Source of the DNA: Bosea sp. 685
GTDB lineage: Bacteria; Pseudomonadota; Alphaproteobacteria; Rhizobiales; Beijerinckiaceae
DNA: 64,000 nt
Direction: 5' to 3'
NCBI RefSeq assembly: GCF_031884435.1
Contig: NZ_CP134779.1
Coordinates: 2,542,001 to 2,606,000, forward strand
Shown: positions 47,894-58,300 of the stretch, piece by piece
Layout of the letters: every line of letters starts with the position of its first letter
Position numbering within the stretch: position 1 is the first letter of the stretch
Translations under genes and position numbers: made by a program
Notes under the pieces: generated by a model
Database searches by the model: none
The model's input: only the letters and a program-made list of their open reading frames with translations
Told to the model about the DNA's origin: nothing

Positions 47894-50053
47894 GTGTCGC
47901 TGCGGGGGCCAGGACGCTTGTTCAGTCTGAGATTCAGGCTTCCTGCTGCCATGCTCGGCCTGGCATGCCTCGCTGCGCTCGCGGTGGGAGGGTCGGCCTA
48001 TTTTGCCGTTCAGCAATGGACCCGCGAAGCGGTGCGCGAGCGCCTTGATATTCTCGCCGAAAGCCATGCCAAGGCGATCGAGCGGCGCTGGCTGCAGATC
48101 CGCTCCGAGCTCTCGGTGCAGGCGCGCAGTGCCTATACGGTCACGATGCTGGACGAGATCGGCAAATGGATGGAGTTGGGCGCTTATGACCGGAGCGCCA
48201 TTCTGTCCTATTATCAAGGGGATGGTTCGCTATCTTCATCCGAGCGCGCGGCGCGGACCGGCCAGGATCACAAGCATGGTTATTCCTGGCGCCATGTTGC
48301 GATCCACGAGACCTACTCCGCGATCCTGAAGCAGTTCGGCTATGCCGACATCTACCTCGTCTCCGCCAAGGGCCGCGTCGTCTACAGCGTGACCAAGGGG
48401 CCCGAATTCGGGCGCCTGATCAGCGAGCCCGACCTTGCCCGATCAGGACTTGGCACGGTCTTCGAGGCCGCGAGCAAGCGGCCCATCGGCGAGCAGTCTG
48501 TCATCGATTTCGCGCCCTACGACCCGGTCGGCGGCGAATCGCGCGCCTTCCTGGCGCAGCGTTTCTCTGACGCCGATGCCGGGGCTTCCGAGCCGGCCGG
48601 CACGCTCATCTTCGCGATCAACACCTCGCTGATCGATGAGGTTTTGGCGGCGAGCGCCAGCGCCTCGCGCCATACGGAGGCTCATGTCGTCGGCGCGGAC
48701 GGCTTCATGCGCTCGAACCCCGCTGCGCGACAGGCTGGCACGGCGCCCGTCGAGACGCTCGATCCGCGTCGGCTCGCCGCCTCGGGCGGCGCCATGCTCA
48801 AGATGACGAGCCGCGACGGCGCGCCGCTGGTCGTGACCGGACGCAGCATGACGGTCGATGGCTGGCCCTGGCTGCTCTGGCTGACCGAGCCGGAGAGTTC
48901 GGCCTTTGCCGTCATCGACAAGCTCAAGGGAGCGATCGTGGTGGCCAGCCTCAGCGTGCTCGGCCCCGTGCTGCTGGTGGCACTGCTGCTTGGCCTCTCG
49001 GTGGCGCAGCCGATCGCCGGGCTCGCCGAGGCGCTTGCGGGGGCCGCGGCTGGACGCACCAATCTGCGCATCCCTGGCGCGCAGCGACGCGACGAGATCG
49101 GCGCGATCGCGGCGTCCGTCCAGAGCATCCGCGAAACCATGGTGCGCGACGAGCAGGCCCGCCTGCAGGAACGCGAGGAGCGCGATAGCGACACACAGCG
49201 GCAGCGCGCCGCCTTGCTCAGCGATCTCGCATCCGATCTGGAGCGCTCCGTGCTGGGCGTCACGAGCGCGGTCTCCAACGCCGCCGAGGCTCTCAGCGTG
49301 ACGGCGAACGAATTGTCGGCGGGAGCGCGCGAGACGCAGGCCAATGCCGGTACGGTCCATGAGGCGGCCTCGCGGGCGATCTTCAGCATGAGCTCGATCG
49401 AGGAGGCGGCGCGGGATCTGCGTCTGGCGATCGATCGGCTTGACGGCGACGTTCAGTCCTCCGACCGCTCGGCACGGTCGGCGCGGGATTATGCGGACGA
49501 GATGGGAGCGATTGTGGATTCGCTGGCGACAGGAGCCGCGCGCGTCTCCGACGTCACCGGCCTGATCTCCGGCATTGCCGCGCAGACCAATCTGCTTGCG
49601 CTCAACGCCACGATCGAGGCCGCCCGCGCCGGAGACGCCGGTCGCGGCTTCGCCGTCGTCGCCTCCGAGGTGAAGGGGCTGTCGGCTCAGACCGCGCGCG
49701 CCATTGAGGACATTTCGCGCCAGATCGCGACGATGAACCAGGCTACGGGCGAGACCGTCGATGCCATCGCCGGCATTCGCGGCATGATCGCCGATCTGAG
49801 CGACGCGGTCCGCCGCACCGCGGGAACGATGCGCCAGCAGCATGGCGTGACCCATGCCATCGTCTCCGATGTCAGCGCCGCGACCCATGAGTTCAGCCGA
49901 ATCGGCGACGCCACCAGCCTGGTCTCGAACGCCTCGCAGCAGACTTCGGAGGCTGCGGCTGCTGTTTTGCGGGCATCGAGCGAATTGAGCGGGCTTGCGG
50001 GTTCGCTGAAGGCACGGATTGATCAGTTCATCACCCAGGTCCGTGCGGCGTGA
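47894..50053 (+). CDS. methyl-accepting chemotaxis protein
   Basis: This is a 719-aa transmembrane chemoreceptor. TM1 is at about residues 16-38; a large extracytoplasmic sensor of about 300 residues (Cache-like by size and position) follows; TM2 is at about 346-369; then come HAMP (about 370-420) and a cytoplasmic coiled-coil signalling domain whose hairpin tip reads [20 protein letters not shown] (about 558-577). It ends without a CheR-binding pentapeptide. The start is GTG 47894 or TTG 47891; neither has a strong ribosome-binding site. The ligand is unknown. No other chemotaxis gene is near. Confidence 0.88.
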   Translation: MSLRGPGRLFSLRFRLPAAMLGLACLAALAVGGSAYFAVQQWTREAVRERLDILAESHAKAIERRWLQIRSELSVQARSAYTVTMLDEIGKWMELGAYDRSAILSYYQGDGSLSSSERAARTGQDHKHGYSWRHVAIHETYSAILKQFGYADIYLVSAKGRVVYSVTKGPEFGRLISEPDLARSGLGTVFEAASKRPIGEQSVIDFAPYDPVGGESRAFLAQRFSDADAGASEPAGTLIFAINTSLIDEVLAASASASRHTEAHVVGADGFMRSNPAARQAGTAPVETLDPRRLAASGGAMLKMTSRDGAPLVVTGRSMTVDGWPWLLWLTEPESSAFAVIDKLKGAIVVASLSVLGPVLLVALLLGLSVAQPIAGLAEALAGAAAGRTNLRIPGAQRRDEIGAIAASVQSIRETMVRDEQARLQEREERDSDTQRQRAALLSDLASDLERSVLGVTSAVSNAAEALSVTANELSAGARETQANAGTVHEAASRAIFSMSSIEEAARDLRLAIDRLDGDVQSSDRSARSARDYADEMGAIVDSLATGAARVSDVTGLISGIAAQTNLLALNATIEAARAGDAGRGFAVVASEVKGLSAQTARAIEDISRQIATMNQATGETVDAIAGIRGMIADLSDAVRRTAGTMRQQHGVTHAIVSDVSAATHEFSRIGDATSLVSNASQQTSEAAAAVLRASSELSGLAGSLKARIDQFITQVRAA

Positions 50054-50102
50054 GCACGGCGAGCCGCTTGTCGGCGAGGCGGGCAGGGGCTAACCCTTCC
50101 TG

Positions 50103-50603
50103 ATGAGCCGCACAGCCTTTTATCCCGGATCCTTCGACCCGATTACCAACGGCCATGCCGATGTCATCGCAGGCGCCTGCCGGCTCTGCGACCGACTCGT
50201 CCTGGCCATCGGCGTGCATCCGGGCAAGGCCCCGATCTTTTCGGCGGATGAGCGTGCCGCGCTGCTGCGCGAGGTTGCGGAGCCGATCGTGGCGGCGCAG
50301 GGCGTCGCCATCGAGGTCGTGACCTTCGACTATCTCGCCGTCCAGGCCGCCAAGGACGCCGGCGCGACCATCATGATCCGCGGCCTGCGCGACGCCACCG
50401 ACTTTGACTACGAGATGCAGCTCGCGGGCATGAACCAGACCATGGTGCCCGATTTGCAGACCGTGTTCCTCCCGGCCTCCGCCAACACGCGCTACATCAC
50501 CTCGACGCTGGTCCGCCAGATCGCGTCGATGGGCGGAGACGTCTCGGCTTTCGTTCCGCCGCCGGTCAGCGCCAGGCTCAAGGTCAAATTCCCGACGCGC
50601 TAA
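50103..50603 (+). CDS. coaD: pantetheine-phosphate adenylyltransferase
   Basis: CoaD (166 aa) adenylylates 4'-phosphopantetheine, the penultimate step of coenzyme A synthesis. The nucleotidyltransferase signature is in [12 protein letters not shown] (about residues 7-18), followed by [18 protein letters not shown] and the late [11 protein letters not shown] motif. In many Hyphomicrobiales coaD lies directly before the two cyclophilins and queA; here those are 40 kb upstream and proS follows instead. Confidence 0.95.
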   Translation: MSRTAFYPGSFDPITNGHADVIAGACRLCDRLVLAIGVHPGKAPIFSADERAALLREVAEPIVAAQGVAIEVVTFDYLAVQAAKDAGATIMIRGLRDATDFDYEMQLAGMNQTMVPDLQTVFLPASANTRYITSTLVRQIASMGGDVSAFVPPPVSARLKVKFPTR

Positions 50604-50732
50604 CCCCGGTTCCGCGCCATTTTCGGTGGTGCGAATTGGATTTGCATTTGCATTTTGCGAACGGCGATGGTGTCTCTGGCACCACTGACTCGCATCGTTT
50701 CGGTGCGAGTCCACCGTTCCACGAGTTCCTCC
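50604..50732 (+). promoter_or_regulatory. proS leader with hairpins
   Basis: The leader contains an 8-bp stem (gactcgca with tgcgagtc, 50687-50711) and a smaller ggtg/cacc hairpin just upstream, plus the tandem gcatttgcatttt. It may be a structured 5' UTR. It is not a tRNA: no acceptor stem or anticodon arm can be formed. Confidence 0.3.
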
Positions 50733-52064
50733 ATGCGCCTCTCCCGCTACTTTCTGCCCCTGCTGCGCGACACGCCCAAAGAAGCCGAGATCGTCTCGCA
50801 TCGCCTGATGCTGCGCGCCGGGATGATCCGTCAGCAGTCCGCCGGCATCTATTCCTGGCTGCCGCTGGGCCTGCGCGTCCTCGACAAGATCAGCCGCATC
50901 GTCCGCGAGGAGCAGAACCGCTCTGGCGCCATCGAGATTCTGATGCCGACGATCCAGTCGGCCGATCTCTGGCGCGAGAGTGGCCGCTACGACGCCTATG
51001 GCAAGGAGATGCTGCGCATCAAGGACCGGCACGACCGCGAGATGCTCTACGGCCCGACCAATGAGGAGATGGTCACCGACATCTTCCGGTCCTATGTGAA
51101 GTCCTACAAGGACTTGCCGCTCAATCTCTACCACATCCAGTGGAAGTTCCGCGACGAGGTCCGCCCCCGTTTCGGCGTGATGCGCGGGCGCGAATTCCTG
51201 ATGAAGGATGCCTATTCCTTCGACATCGACCAGGCCAGCGCGCGCCACGCCTATAACCGCATGTTCACGGCCTATCTGCGCACCTTCGCGCGGCTCGGCC
51301 TGAAGGCGATCCCGATGCGCGCCGACACCGGCCCGATCGGCGGCGATCTCAGCCACGAATTCATCGTGCTGGCCTCGACCGGCGAGAGTCAGGTCTTCTG
51401 CCACAAGGACTATCTCGACTTCGAGACGCCCGCGATCGACATCGATTTCGAGAGCGTGGACGGTCTCCAGAGCCTCGTCGACAAATGGACGAGCCTCTAT
51501 GCCGCGACAGAAGAGATGCATGAGGCTGCGGATTTTGACGCGATCCCCGCCGACAAGCAGCTTTCGGCGCGCGGCATCGAAGTCGGTCACATCTTCTATT
51601 TCGGTACGAAATATTCCGAGCCGATGGGCGCGACCGTGGCCGGGCCGGACGGCACGCTCTCGCCGGTCCATATGGGCTCTTATGGCATCGGCCCGAGCCG
51701 GCTGGTCGCCGCCTTGATCGAAGCCAGCCATGACGAGGGCGGCATCATCTGGCCCGATGAAATCGCGCCCTTCGATGTCGCGGTGCTCAACCTCAAGGTC
51801 GGCGATGCTGCGACCGACGGCGCCTGCGAGCAGCTCTACAAGACGCTGCTCGCCAAGGGCTATGACGCTCTCTACGACGACACCGATACGCGTCCGGGTG
51901 GCAAATTCGCCACTGCCGATCTGATCGGCGTGCCCTGGCAGATCATCGTCGGCCCCAAGGGGCTGACTGAGGGCAAGGTTGAGATCAAGCGCCGCGCCGG
52001 TGGCGAGCGCGAACTCGTCTCGCTCGAGGCCGCGCTCGACCGCTTCAAGGGCAAGACCGCGTGA
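50733..52064 (+). CDS. proS: proline--tRNA ligase
   Basis: ProS (443 aa) charges tRNA-Pro. It is the short alphaproteobacterial form without the ~180-residue editing insertion. Class II motifs include motif 2 around [28 protein letters not shown] (short: [16 protein letters not shown]) and motif 3 with [12 protein letters not shown]; the C-terminal anticodon domain ends [13 protein letters not shown] 50733 gives [20 protein letters not shown], the usual start. It heads the proS-lolC/E-lolD-dnaE series. Confidence 0.95.
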   Translation: MRLSRYFLPLLRDTPKEAEIVSHRLMLRAGMIRQQSAGIYSWLPLGLRVLDKISRIVREEQNRSGAIEILMPTIQSADLWRESGRYDAYGKEMLRIKDRHDREMLYGPTNEEMVTDIFRSYVKSYKDLPLNLYHIQWKFRDEVRPRFGVMRGREFLMKDAYSFDIDQASARHAYNRMFTAYLRTFARLGLKAIPMRADTGPIGGDLSHEFIVLASTGESQVFCHKDYLDFETPAIDIDFESVDGLQSLVDKWTSLYAATEEMHEAADFDAIPADKQLSARGIEVGHIFYFGTKYSEPMGATVAGPDGTLSPVHMGSYGIGPSRLVAALIEASHDEGGIIWPDEIAPFDVAVLNLKVGDAATDGACEQLYKTLLAKGYDALYDDTDTRPGGKFATADLIGVPWQIIVGPKGLTEGKVEIKRRAGGERELVSLEAALDRFKGKTA

Positions 52065-52092
52065 ACCAGCGTAACCGGCAGGGCAGGGGTCG

Positions 52093-53412
52093 ATGAATAT
52101 GGCGACGCAGGCGATGCCGGCCGAGACGGCCGATGCGGGCGCGCGCACTCAGCCCACCGGAACCCGCCCCTTCGCCGGTTTCGAATGGCTGCTGGCCGGG
52201 CGCTATCTGCGCACGCGTCGACGCGAGGGCTTCGTTTCAGTCATTGCCGGCTTCTCTTTCCTCGGCATCCTGCTCGGCGTCGCCACGCTGATCATCGTGA
52301 TGTCGGTGATGAACGGCTTCCGCAAGGAGCTGCTGGAGAAGATCGTCGGCGTGAACGGCCACATCTTCGCGACCCCGATCGACCGCCCGCTCGACGACTA
52401 CATGGCGGTGGCGGAGCGGCTTCGGAAGGTGCCGGGCATCAAGCTCGCCATCCCGCTGGTCGAGGGGCAGGCGCTGGCGTCTTCGCAATACGCCAATGGC
52501 GGCGTGCTGGTGCGCGGCATCAGCGAGGCCGACCTCAAATCGATCCCCTTCGTCGGTGGCAACATCAGGCGCGGCACGCTCGATGGCTTCGACACGGCTG
52601 GCGGCGTCGCCATCGGCAAGCGCCTGGCGGATTCGCTGTCGCTGCAACCAGGCGATTCGATCACCATCGTGACGCCGCGCGGGGCCTCCACGCCCTTTGG
52701 CACCGCGCCGCGCATCAAGGCCTATCCGGTGCAGGCGGTGTTCGAAATCGGGATGACCGAGTTCGACAGTTCCTTCGTCTTCATGCCGCTGACGGAGGCG
52801 CAGGCTTATTTCAACCGCGACGGCGACGTGAACGTTATCGAGATCTTCGTCGACAATCCCGACAAGACCCAGGCCGTGCGCGACGCCATCGAGGCCGATG
52901 CGCCGCGACCGCTGGTGCTGTCCGACTGGCGCCAGCGCAACCGGACCTTCTTCAGCGCGCTCGAAGTCGAGCGCAACGTCATGTTCATCATCCTGGCCCT
53001 GATCGTGCTCGTTGCGGCGCTCAACATCGTCTCGGGCTTGATCATGCTGGTGAAGGACAAGACATCCGACATCGCGATCATGCGGACGATGGGGGCGACG
53101 CGCGGCACGGTCCTGCGCGTCTTCCTGATCACGGGCGCGGCGATCGGCGTCTTCGGGACGTTGGCCGGTCTCGGGCTCGGGATCGTCTTCGCCAGGAATA
53201 TCAAGTCGATCACTGCGGCGCTGAACTGGCTCACCGGCGCCAATCTCTGGGATCCGACCGTGCGTTTCCTCAGCGACATTCCCTCCGTCATCGACTGGAG
53301 CGAGGTCACGAGCGTGGTGGTAATGGCGCTTGTCCTGTCGCTGCTGGCGACGCTCTATCCGGCTTGGAAGGCGGCGCGTCTCGACCCCGTCCAAGCGCTC
53401 AGGATGGGTTGA
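52093..53412 (+). CDS. lolC: lipoprotein-releasing ABC transporter permease (LolC/LolE type)
   Basis: This 439-aa permease of the LolCDE complex extracts outer-membrane lipoproteins from the inner membrane for LolA. It has one membrane helix near residues 48-72 ([21 protein letters not shown]), a large periplasmic domain (MacB-like, about 75-300), and three C-terminal helices of the FtsX domain. One copy is seen, as in alphaproteobacteria with a homodimeric LolC/E. The start has ggcaggg upstream. lolD follows 20 bp later. Confidence 0.93.
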   Translation: MNMATQAMPAETADAGARTQPTGTRPFAGFEWLLAGRYLRTRRREGFVSVIAGFSFLGILLGVATLIIVMSVMNGFRKELLEKIVGVNGHIFATPIDRPLDDYMAVAERLRKVPGIKLAIPLVEGQALASSQYANGGVLVRGISEADLKSIPFVGGNIRRGTLDGFDTAGGVAIGKRLADSLSLQPGDSITIVTPRGASTPFGTAPRIKAYPVQAVFEIGMTEFDSSFVFMPLTEAQAYFNRDGDVNVIEIFVDNPDKTQAVRDAIEADAPRPLVLSDWRQRNRTFFSALEVERNVMFIILALIVLVAALNIVSGLIMLVKDKTSDIAIMRTMGATRGTVLRVFLITGAAIGVFGTLAGLGLGIVFARNIKSITAALNWLTGANLWDPTVRFLSDIPSVIDWSEVTSVVVMALVLSLLATLYPAWKAARLDPVQALRMG

Positions 53413-53432
53413 AGGCGGGAACTGGTCGCATC

Positions 53433-54119
53433 ATGCAACGCGAAACACCTGCGCTCTTCCTCTCCCAGGTCGAGCGCTTCTATCCCCAGACCGACGCTCC
53501 GCTCGAAATCCTGCGTAAGGCGGATTTCGCGCTGTGGCCGGGCGAGCTCGTCGCGCTCGTCGCGCCGAGCGGCACGGGCAAGTCGACCTTGCTCCATGTC
53601 GCGGGCCTGCTCGAAAAGCCGGATGCCGGCGAGGTCTTCGTTGGCGGCATGGCGACCGCCAAGCTCGACGACAAGGGCCGCACCCGGCTGCGGCGCACCG
53701 AGATCGGCTTCGTCTACCAGTTCCATCATCTGCTGCCGGAATTCAGCGCGCTGGAGAATGTCGTCCTGCCGCAGCGCATCCGCGGACTGCCGAAGCAATT
53801 GGCGGAGGAGCGGGCCGCCGAACTCCTGACCTTCCTCGGCCTGGGCGCGCGCCTCGACCATCTGCCTGGCGAACTCTCCGGCGGCGAACAGCAGCGCGTC
53901 GCGATCGGGCGCGCCATGGCCAATACGCCGCGCCTGCTGCTGGCCGACGAGCCGACCGGCAATCTCGACCCGCATACCTCGCTGCATGTCTTCAGCACGC
54001 TCGTGGCCCTGGCGCGCGCCTCGGGGCTGGCGGCGCTGATCGCGACCCATAATCTCGATCTCGCCCGGCGCATGGACCGGCAGGTCACGATCCGCGACGG
54101 GCTGGTCGTGCCGCTGTAG
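53433..54119 (+). CDS. lolD: lipoprotein-releasing ABC transporter ATP-binding protein LolD
   Basis: LolD (228 aa) powers lipoprotein release by LolCDE. Walker A is APSGTGKST (about residues 46-54), Q-loop [18 protein letters not shown], signature [15 protein letters not shown], Walker [13 protein letters not shown] and the H-loop ATHNLDLA. The last 24 codons plus stop (54043-54119) are repeated at 54435-54511 with only synonymous differences, so the gene is intact but its 3' end was duplicated around an insertion. Confidence 0.95.
   Translation: MQRETPALFLSQVERFYPQTDAPLEILRKADFALWPGELVALVAPSGTGKSTLLHVAGLLEKPDAGEVFVGGMATAKLDDKGRTRLRRTEIGFVYQFHHLLPEFSALENVVLPQRIRGLPKQLAEERAAELLTFLGLGARLDHLPGELSGGEQQRVAIGRAMANTPRLLLADEPTGNLDPHTSLHVFSTLVALARASGLAALIATHNLDLARRMDRQVTIRDGLVVPL
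54043..54119 (+). repeat. direct repeat, left copy (3' end of lolD)
   Basis: This 77-bp stretch from cgacccataatctcga to the TAG stop of lolD is matched by 54435-54511 with about eight differences. All differences within codons are synonymous; the stop differs (TAG here, TGA there). The distance between copies is 392 bp. Confidence 0.9.
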
Positions 54120-54137
54120 TGAATAGGGCGTTTACGC

Positions 54138-54431
54138 GTGGCGACCGCGGATGTCTTGTTCAGAGCCATCGTTTGGATCGCAGTCGTTTGGGCTACGCTA
54201 TACACTCTGCTTCTGGCATTTCGACGATGCGCCCAGGAGATCGGCGCCTCGACATGGTCAGTCATCGAAGCTCATTACCAATCCACCTACGGGCGATTGG
54301 CTGACCGCGACAGTGCTAAGAATGGCATTCGGGCAAAGATGCGCGAGACGACTTGGCCGCCGATTTTATGGGGCCTGAATGTCGCACTCGGTCTGCTTGT
54401 TTTTGCGATACCGTGGTTTGTCCTTCCGTGA
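54138..54431 (+). CDS. small membrane protein (97 aa) within an insertion at the lolD 3' end
   Basis: A GTG-initiated ORF encodes 97 residues with two hydrophobic segments (about 7-27, LFRAIVWIAVVWATLYTLLL, and 76-96, ILWGLNVALGLLVFAIPWFV) separated by a charged helical loop with two RE/DRD clusters. Base composition is visibly less GC-rich than the flanks, and codons such as TTT, ACA and AAT are more frequent. It lies between the two copies of the lolD tail and so came with the inserted segment. I do not recognise the family. Confidence 0.6.
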   Translation: MATADVLFRAIVWIAVVWATLYTLLLAFRRCAQEIGASTWSVIEAHYQSTYGRLADRDSAKNGIRAKMRETTWPPILWGLNVALGLLVFAIPWFVLP

Positions 54432-54434
54432 CTT

Positions 54435-54511
54435 CGACCCATAATCTCGACCTGGCCCGGCGCATGGATCGCCAGGTCACCATCCGCGACGGGCTGGTCG
54501 TGCCGCTCTGA
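54435..54511 (+). repeat. direct repeat, right copy (orphan lolD 3' end)
   Basis: This encodes [20 protein letters not shown] plus VVPL and a TGA stop, the same 24 residues as the end of lolD but with different synonymous codons. It is not joined to an upstream lolD frame. It is therefore a remnant of a second lolD allele or an integration footprint rather than a new gene. Confidence 0.85.
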
Positions 54512-54518
54512 CGGCAAG

Positions 54519-54866
54519 TCAGTCGGGCGCGATCGAGAGCGCAACGCGGCTTGCGATCACCTGGTGATGTTCGACGTGACTGGGACGATCCAAAAGGAAT
54601 CGCTCATCCTCGGGATAGTAGCGGGCGAGATCAGGCTCCTTTCCGGCGAAGTTCCGGATGGCGTCCATGGATTCCCACCAGCTGAGCGTCATAATCTCGC
54701 TCGTTCCGTCGCCCAGCGGGCGTATCAGAATTTGAAATCCTAGATTTCCGGATGTTCCTGCGTAGTCGCTTGCCCCGGTGCGGGCGACATAGGCGCCGTA
54801 CTCGTCTTGCTCCTCCGTTCGGATGCGGCCTGTCCATTTGCGAAGAATGACCTTGCTTGCCTTCAT
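54519..54866 (-). CDS. antibiotic biosynthesis monooxygenase-like (dimeric alpha-beta barrel) protein
   Basis: This 115-aa protein resembles small ABM/dimeric ferredoxin-fold proteins: KVILRKWTGRIRTEEQDEYGAYVARTG, then MTLSWWESMDAIRNFAGKEPDLARYYPEDERFL, the pattern of a stress-related ABM domain. Enzymatic function is not established for most of this group. The start is preceded by AGGAG at 6-base spacing. It is on the opposite strand to its neighbours and is not part of the lol operon. Confidence 0.75.
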   Translation of the reverse strand: MKASKVILRKWTGRIRTEEQDEYGAYVARTGASDYAGTSGNLGFQILIRPLGDGTSEIMTLSWWESMDAIRNFAGKEPDLARYYPEDERFLLDRPSHVEHHQVIASRVALSIAPD

Positions 54867-55082
54867 GGGACACTCCTGAGGCGGCCAAAGCGCATGATCT
54901 CCCGCGTCATAGCTGAATAGCTGACGGAGCCATGTGAAGCCTCACGTGACTATAGCAGCCGGATCGATCGGCGGCGCACGTCCCGGAAGGGGGCGTCGCA
55001 CCTCTCTGACGACCCGTCGGCGCTCGTTTAATGTTTTGTTAACTGCCATTCATATGTGCAGAACGGAACTGACCTATAGGCA

Positions 55083-55110
55083 TTGACGAGAACAAATCAT
55101 GAATTAAATT
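55083..55110 (+). promoter_or_regulatory. candidate sigma-70 promoter of the 36-residue ORF
   Basis: TTGACG (55083-55088) and TAAATT (55105-55110) are separated by 16 bp in an unusually AT-rich stretch that begins near 55030, about 30 bp before a strong ribosome-binding site. Confidence 0.45.
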
Positions 55111-55138
55111 GGACATAGAAAGAACATAGGAGATGGAC

Positions 55139-55249
55139 ATGATCGCTGCGCGCAAACTGGTCGTTGGCTTGGCCGAAATCCTGTCGCTTGGCCTGTTCCT
55201 CGGCATGATCTGGATCTGGGCGGCGTTGATGGCGGGGCCGCGCGTCTGA
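55139..55249 (+). CDS. small single-helix membrane protein (36 aa)
   Basis: ATG 55139 is preceded by AGGAG with ideal 6-base spacing. The ORF encodes 36 residues: MIAARKLVVGLAEILSLG with a central hydrophobic helix continuing through LFLGMIWIWAALMAG, ending PRV. The start at 55133 would leave no room for the ribosome-binding site. A plausible promoter lies just upstream. Such short inner-membrane proteins are often missed; a function cannot be inferred. Confidence 0.6.
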   Translation: MIAARKLVVGLAEILSLGLFLGMIWIWAALMAGPRV

Positions 55250-55250
55250 C

Positions 55251-55290
55251 CTATCCACAGCGCGGCATGTCTATCCACAGCGTGGCATGC
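55251..55290 (+). promoter_or_regulatory. two tandem DnaA-box-like repeats upstream of dnaE
   Basis: ctatccacagcgcggcatgt is followed at once by ctatccacagcgtggcatgc, giving an exact 20-bp period (two helical turns). Each unit starts with CTATCCACA, one mismatch from the DnaA box TTATCCACA. The pair lies about 90-130 bp before the dnaE start. Confidence 0.55.
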
Positions 55291-55380
55291 CGCCGCCTCG
55301 ACGCCTGCCACGCAACCGCTTCATATGACCCTGGCGCGACGCTGCGAGTCGCGCACAGGCAGGCGGCAGGCGAGGGTGGA

Positions 55381-58300
55381 ATGAGTCGAGAATCCGGCGA
55401 GGCGCGTATTCTGTCGGAGGTCGGCTTCGTCCATCTTCATGTCCATTCGAGCTATTCGCTGCTCGAAGGCGCGATGACCGTCTCGACCATCGCCAAGATG
55501 GCTGCCGGGGACGGGCAGCCTGCCCTGGCGCTGACCGACACCAACAACCTGTTCGGCGCGCTCGAATTCTCGGAGAAGCTGGCGGGCTCCGGCTTGCAGC
55601 CGATCGTGGGCGTGCAGCTCTCGGTTGAGTTCGCGGATGAAGCCGAGGGCGGCCGCAAGCCCGTGCAGCAGGACATACCGCACATTGTCCTGCTCGCCAT
55701 GACGGAAGGCGGCTACGGCAACCTGATGAAGCTCGTCTCCGAGGCCTGCCTGGCGGCCGGCGGCTCGGGGCAGCCGATCTCGTCGCTGGAGCGCCTGGCG
55801 GCGCATCATGACGGGCTGATCGCCCTGACGGGCGGTTATGGCGGTCCGCTCGACATGGCGCTGCGGGCCGGGCAGGCGCCGCAGGCGAAAACGCGGCTCG
55901 ACCAACTCGCCGCCATTTTCGGCGACCGGCTCTATGTCGAGATCCAGCGCCATGAGCGCGAGGGGCAGGGCGCGGTCGAGGCGCATCTGCTGCGGCTCGC
56001 CTATGATGCCGACCTGCCGATCGTCGCCACCAACGAGCCTTTCTTCGCAAAGCCTGGCGATTACGACGCCCATGACGCGCTGCTGGCGGTCGCCGCCGGG
56101 CGCCTGGTTTCCGATGGCGAGCGGCGCCGCGTCACGCCGCTGCATCAGTTCGCCAGTCGCGCCGAGATGAAGCGGCGCTTCGCCGACCTGCCGGAGGCCT
56201 TGAGCGCGACGGTGGAGATCGCGATGCGCTGCTCCTGGCGCGTCGGCCTGCGCAAGCCAATCCTGCCACGCTTCGGCGCGGAAGGGAGCGACGAGGCGGA
56301 GGAGCTGGAAGCACAGGCGCGCGCCGGCCTTGCCGCGCGGCTCGCCAAGCACGGCCCGGCTTCCGGCTATAGCGTCGAGGACTATGAGAAGCGGCTCGAT
56401 TTCGAGCTCTCCATCATCACCCGAATGAAGTTCCCGGGCTACTTTCTGATCGTTGCCGACTTCATCAAATGGGCCAAGGACCAGGGCATTCCGGTCGGGC
56501 CCGGCCGTGGTTCGGGCGCAGGCTCGCTCGTCGCCTATGCGCTGACCATCACCGACGTCGATCCGCTGCGCTTCGGCCTGCTGTTCGAGCGATTTCTCAA
56601 TCCAGACCGCGTCTCGATGCCGGACTTCGACATCGACTTCTGCCAGAACCGCCGAGAAGAGGTGATCGACTACGTCAAACGCCATTATGGCGAGGAACGC
56701 GTCGCCCAGATCATCACTTTCGGTACGCTGCTGGCGCGCGGCGTGCTGCGCGACGTCGGCCGCGTTCTGGAAATGCCCTATGGCCAGGTCGACAAGCTGA
56801 CCAAGCTCGTGCCGCAGAATCCGGCGAAGCCGATTTCGCTGGTCGATGCGATTGCCGGCGAGCCCAAGCTGCAGGAGGCGGCTGCAGAGGAGCCGATCGT
56901 CGCGCGCCTGCTCGAGATCGGCCAGAAGCTCGAAGGCCTGCACCGCCATGCCTCGACCCATGCGGCCGGCGTCGTCATCGGCGACCGCCCGCTCGAACAG
57001 CTCGTCGCGCTCTCGGTCGATCCGCGCACCGGCATGCGCGTCACCCAGTTCAACATGAAATGGGTCGAGCAGGCCGGGCTGGTGAAGTTCGACTTCCTCG
57101 GCCTCAAGACGCTGACCACCCTGGAGACGGCGGTGAAGCTCATCGCCCAGCGCGGCATCGCGGTCGACCTCGCGAGCCTGCCTTTCGACGACCCCAAGAG
57201 CTACGAGATGCTGGCGCGCGGCGAGGTGGTCGGCGTGTTCCAGGTGGAAAGCGCCGGCATGCGTCGTGCGCTCGTCGACATGAAAGCCGACCGGATCGAG
57301 GATCTGATCGCGCTGGTGGCGCTCTACCGGCCGGGCCCGATGGATAACATCCCGAGCTATTGCCGCCGCAAGCTCGGTCAGGAAAGCCCGACCTATCTGC
57401 ACCCCAAGATGGAGCCGATCCTCGCCGAAACGCACGGCATCATCGTCTACCAGGAGCAGGTGATGCAGGTGGCCCAGGCGCTCTCGGGCTATTCGCTCGG
57501 TGAGGCAGATCTGCTGCGCCGCGCCATGGGCAAGAAGATCAAGGCCGAGATGGACGCCCAGCGTGACCGTTTCGTGCGCGGCGCCGTCGAGGGCGGCATG
57601 ACCAAGGATATTGCTTCCGAGATCTTCGATCTTCTGGCGAAATTCGCCGATTACGGCTTCAACAAGAGCCATGCTGCCGCTTATGCCGTGGTGGCCTTCC
57701 AGACCGCCTACCTCAAGGCGAATTATCCGGTCGAATTCCTTGCGGCCTCGATGACGCTCGATATGGGCAACACCGACAAGCTCAACGAATTCCGCCGCGA
57801 CGCCGAGCGCCTCGAGATCAAGGTTCTGCCGCCCGCGATCAACCGTTCCGGCGTCGAGTTCGATGTCGCCGATGGCTCGATCCACTATGCGCTCGGCGCG
57901 ATCAAGGGCGTCGGGCGGCTTGCGGTCGAATCCGTCGTCGTCGCGCGCCGCGCCGGCGGCGATTTCAAGGATCTCGCTGACTTCGCCCGGCGGATCGATA
58001 CCAAACTGGTCAACCGCCGCACCATCGAGGCGTTGATTGCGGCCGGCGCGCTGGATGCGCTGGAGCCGGAACGCGCCCGGGCCATGGCGGCGATCGACGG
58101 CATGCTGGCACTTTCCAACCGCACGCGCGACGAGGCGGCGGCGGGACAATCCGATTTCTTCGGCGGCGGCACGGTCCAGGAGGCTTTCCGCATTCCGCCC
58201 GTCGAGCCCTGGTCACCGGCCGAACGGCTCAGGCGCGAGCATGACGCGGTCGGCTTCTTCCTCTCCGGCCATCCGCTCGACGATTACGAGCATGTGCTCA

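Noticed and set aside
48443..49888. 481-codon minus-strand frame opposite the chemoreceptor
   Set aside because: Low-complexity Arg/Gly/Asp composition and no start context; the plus-strand chemoreceptor is certain.
50681..50725. tRNA-like 3' half before proS (ggtgcgagtcc resembles a T-arm)
   Set aside because: No matching acceptor, D or anticodon arms can be built and the T-loop lacks the TTC core; treated as a leader hairpin.
52185..53432. Long open frame overlapping lolC in another frame, in frame with lolD
   Set aside because: Its composition is Arg/Ala/Gly-rich shadow sequence; LolC is clearly encoded in the other frame, and LolD begins at 53433.
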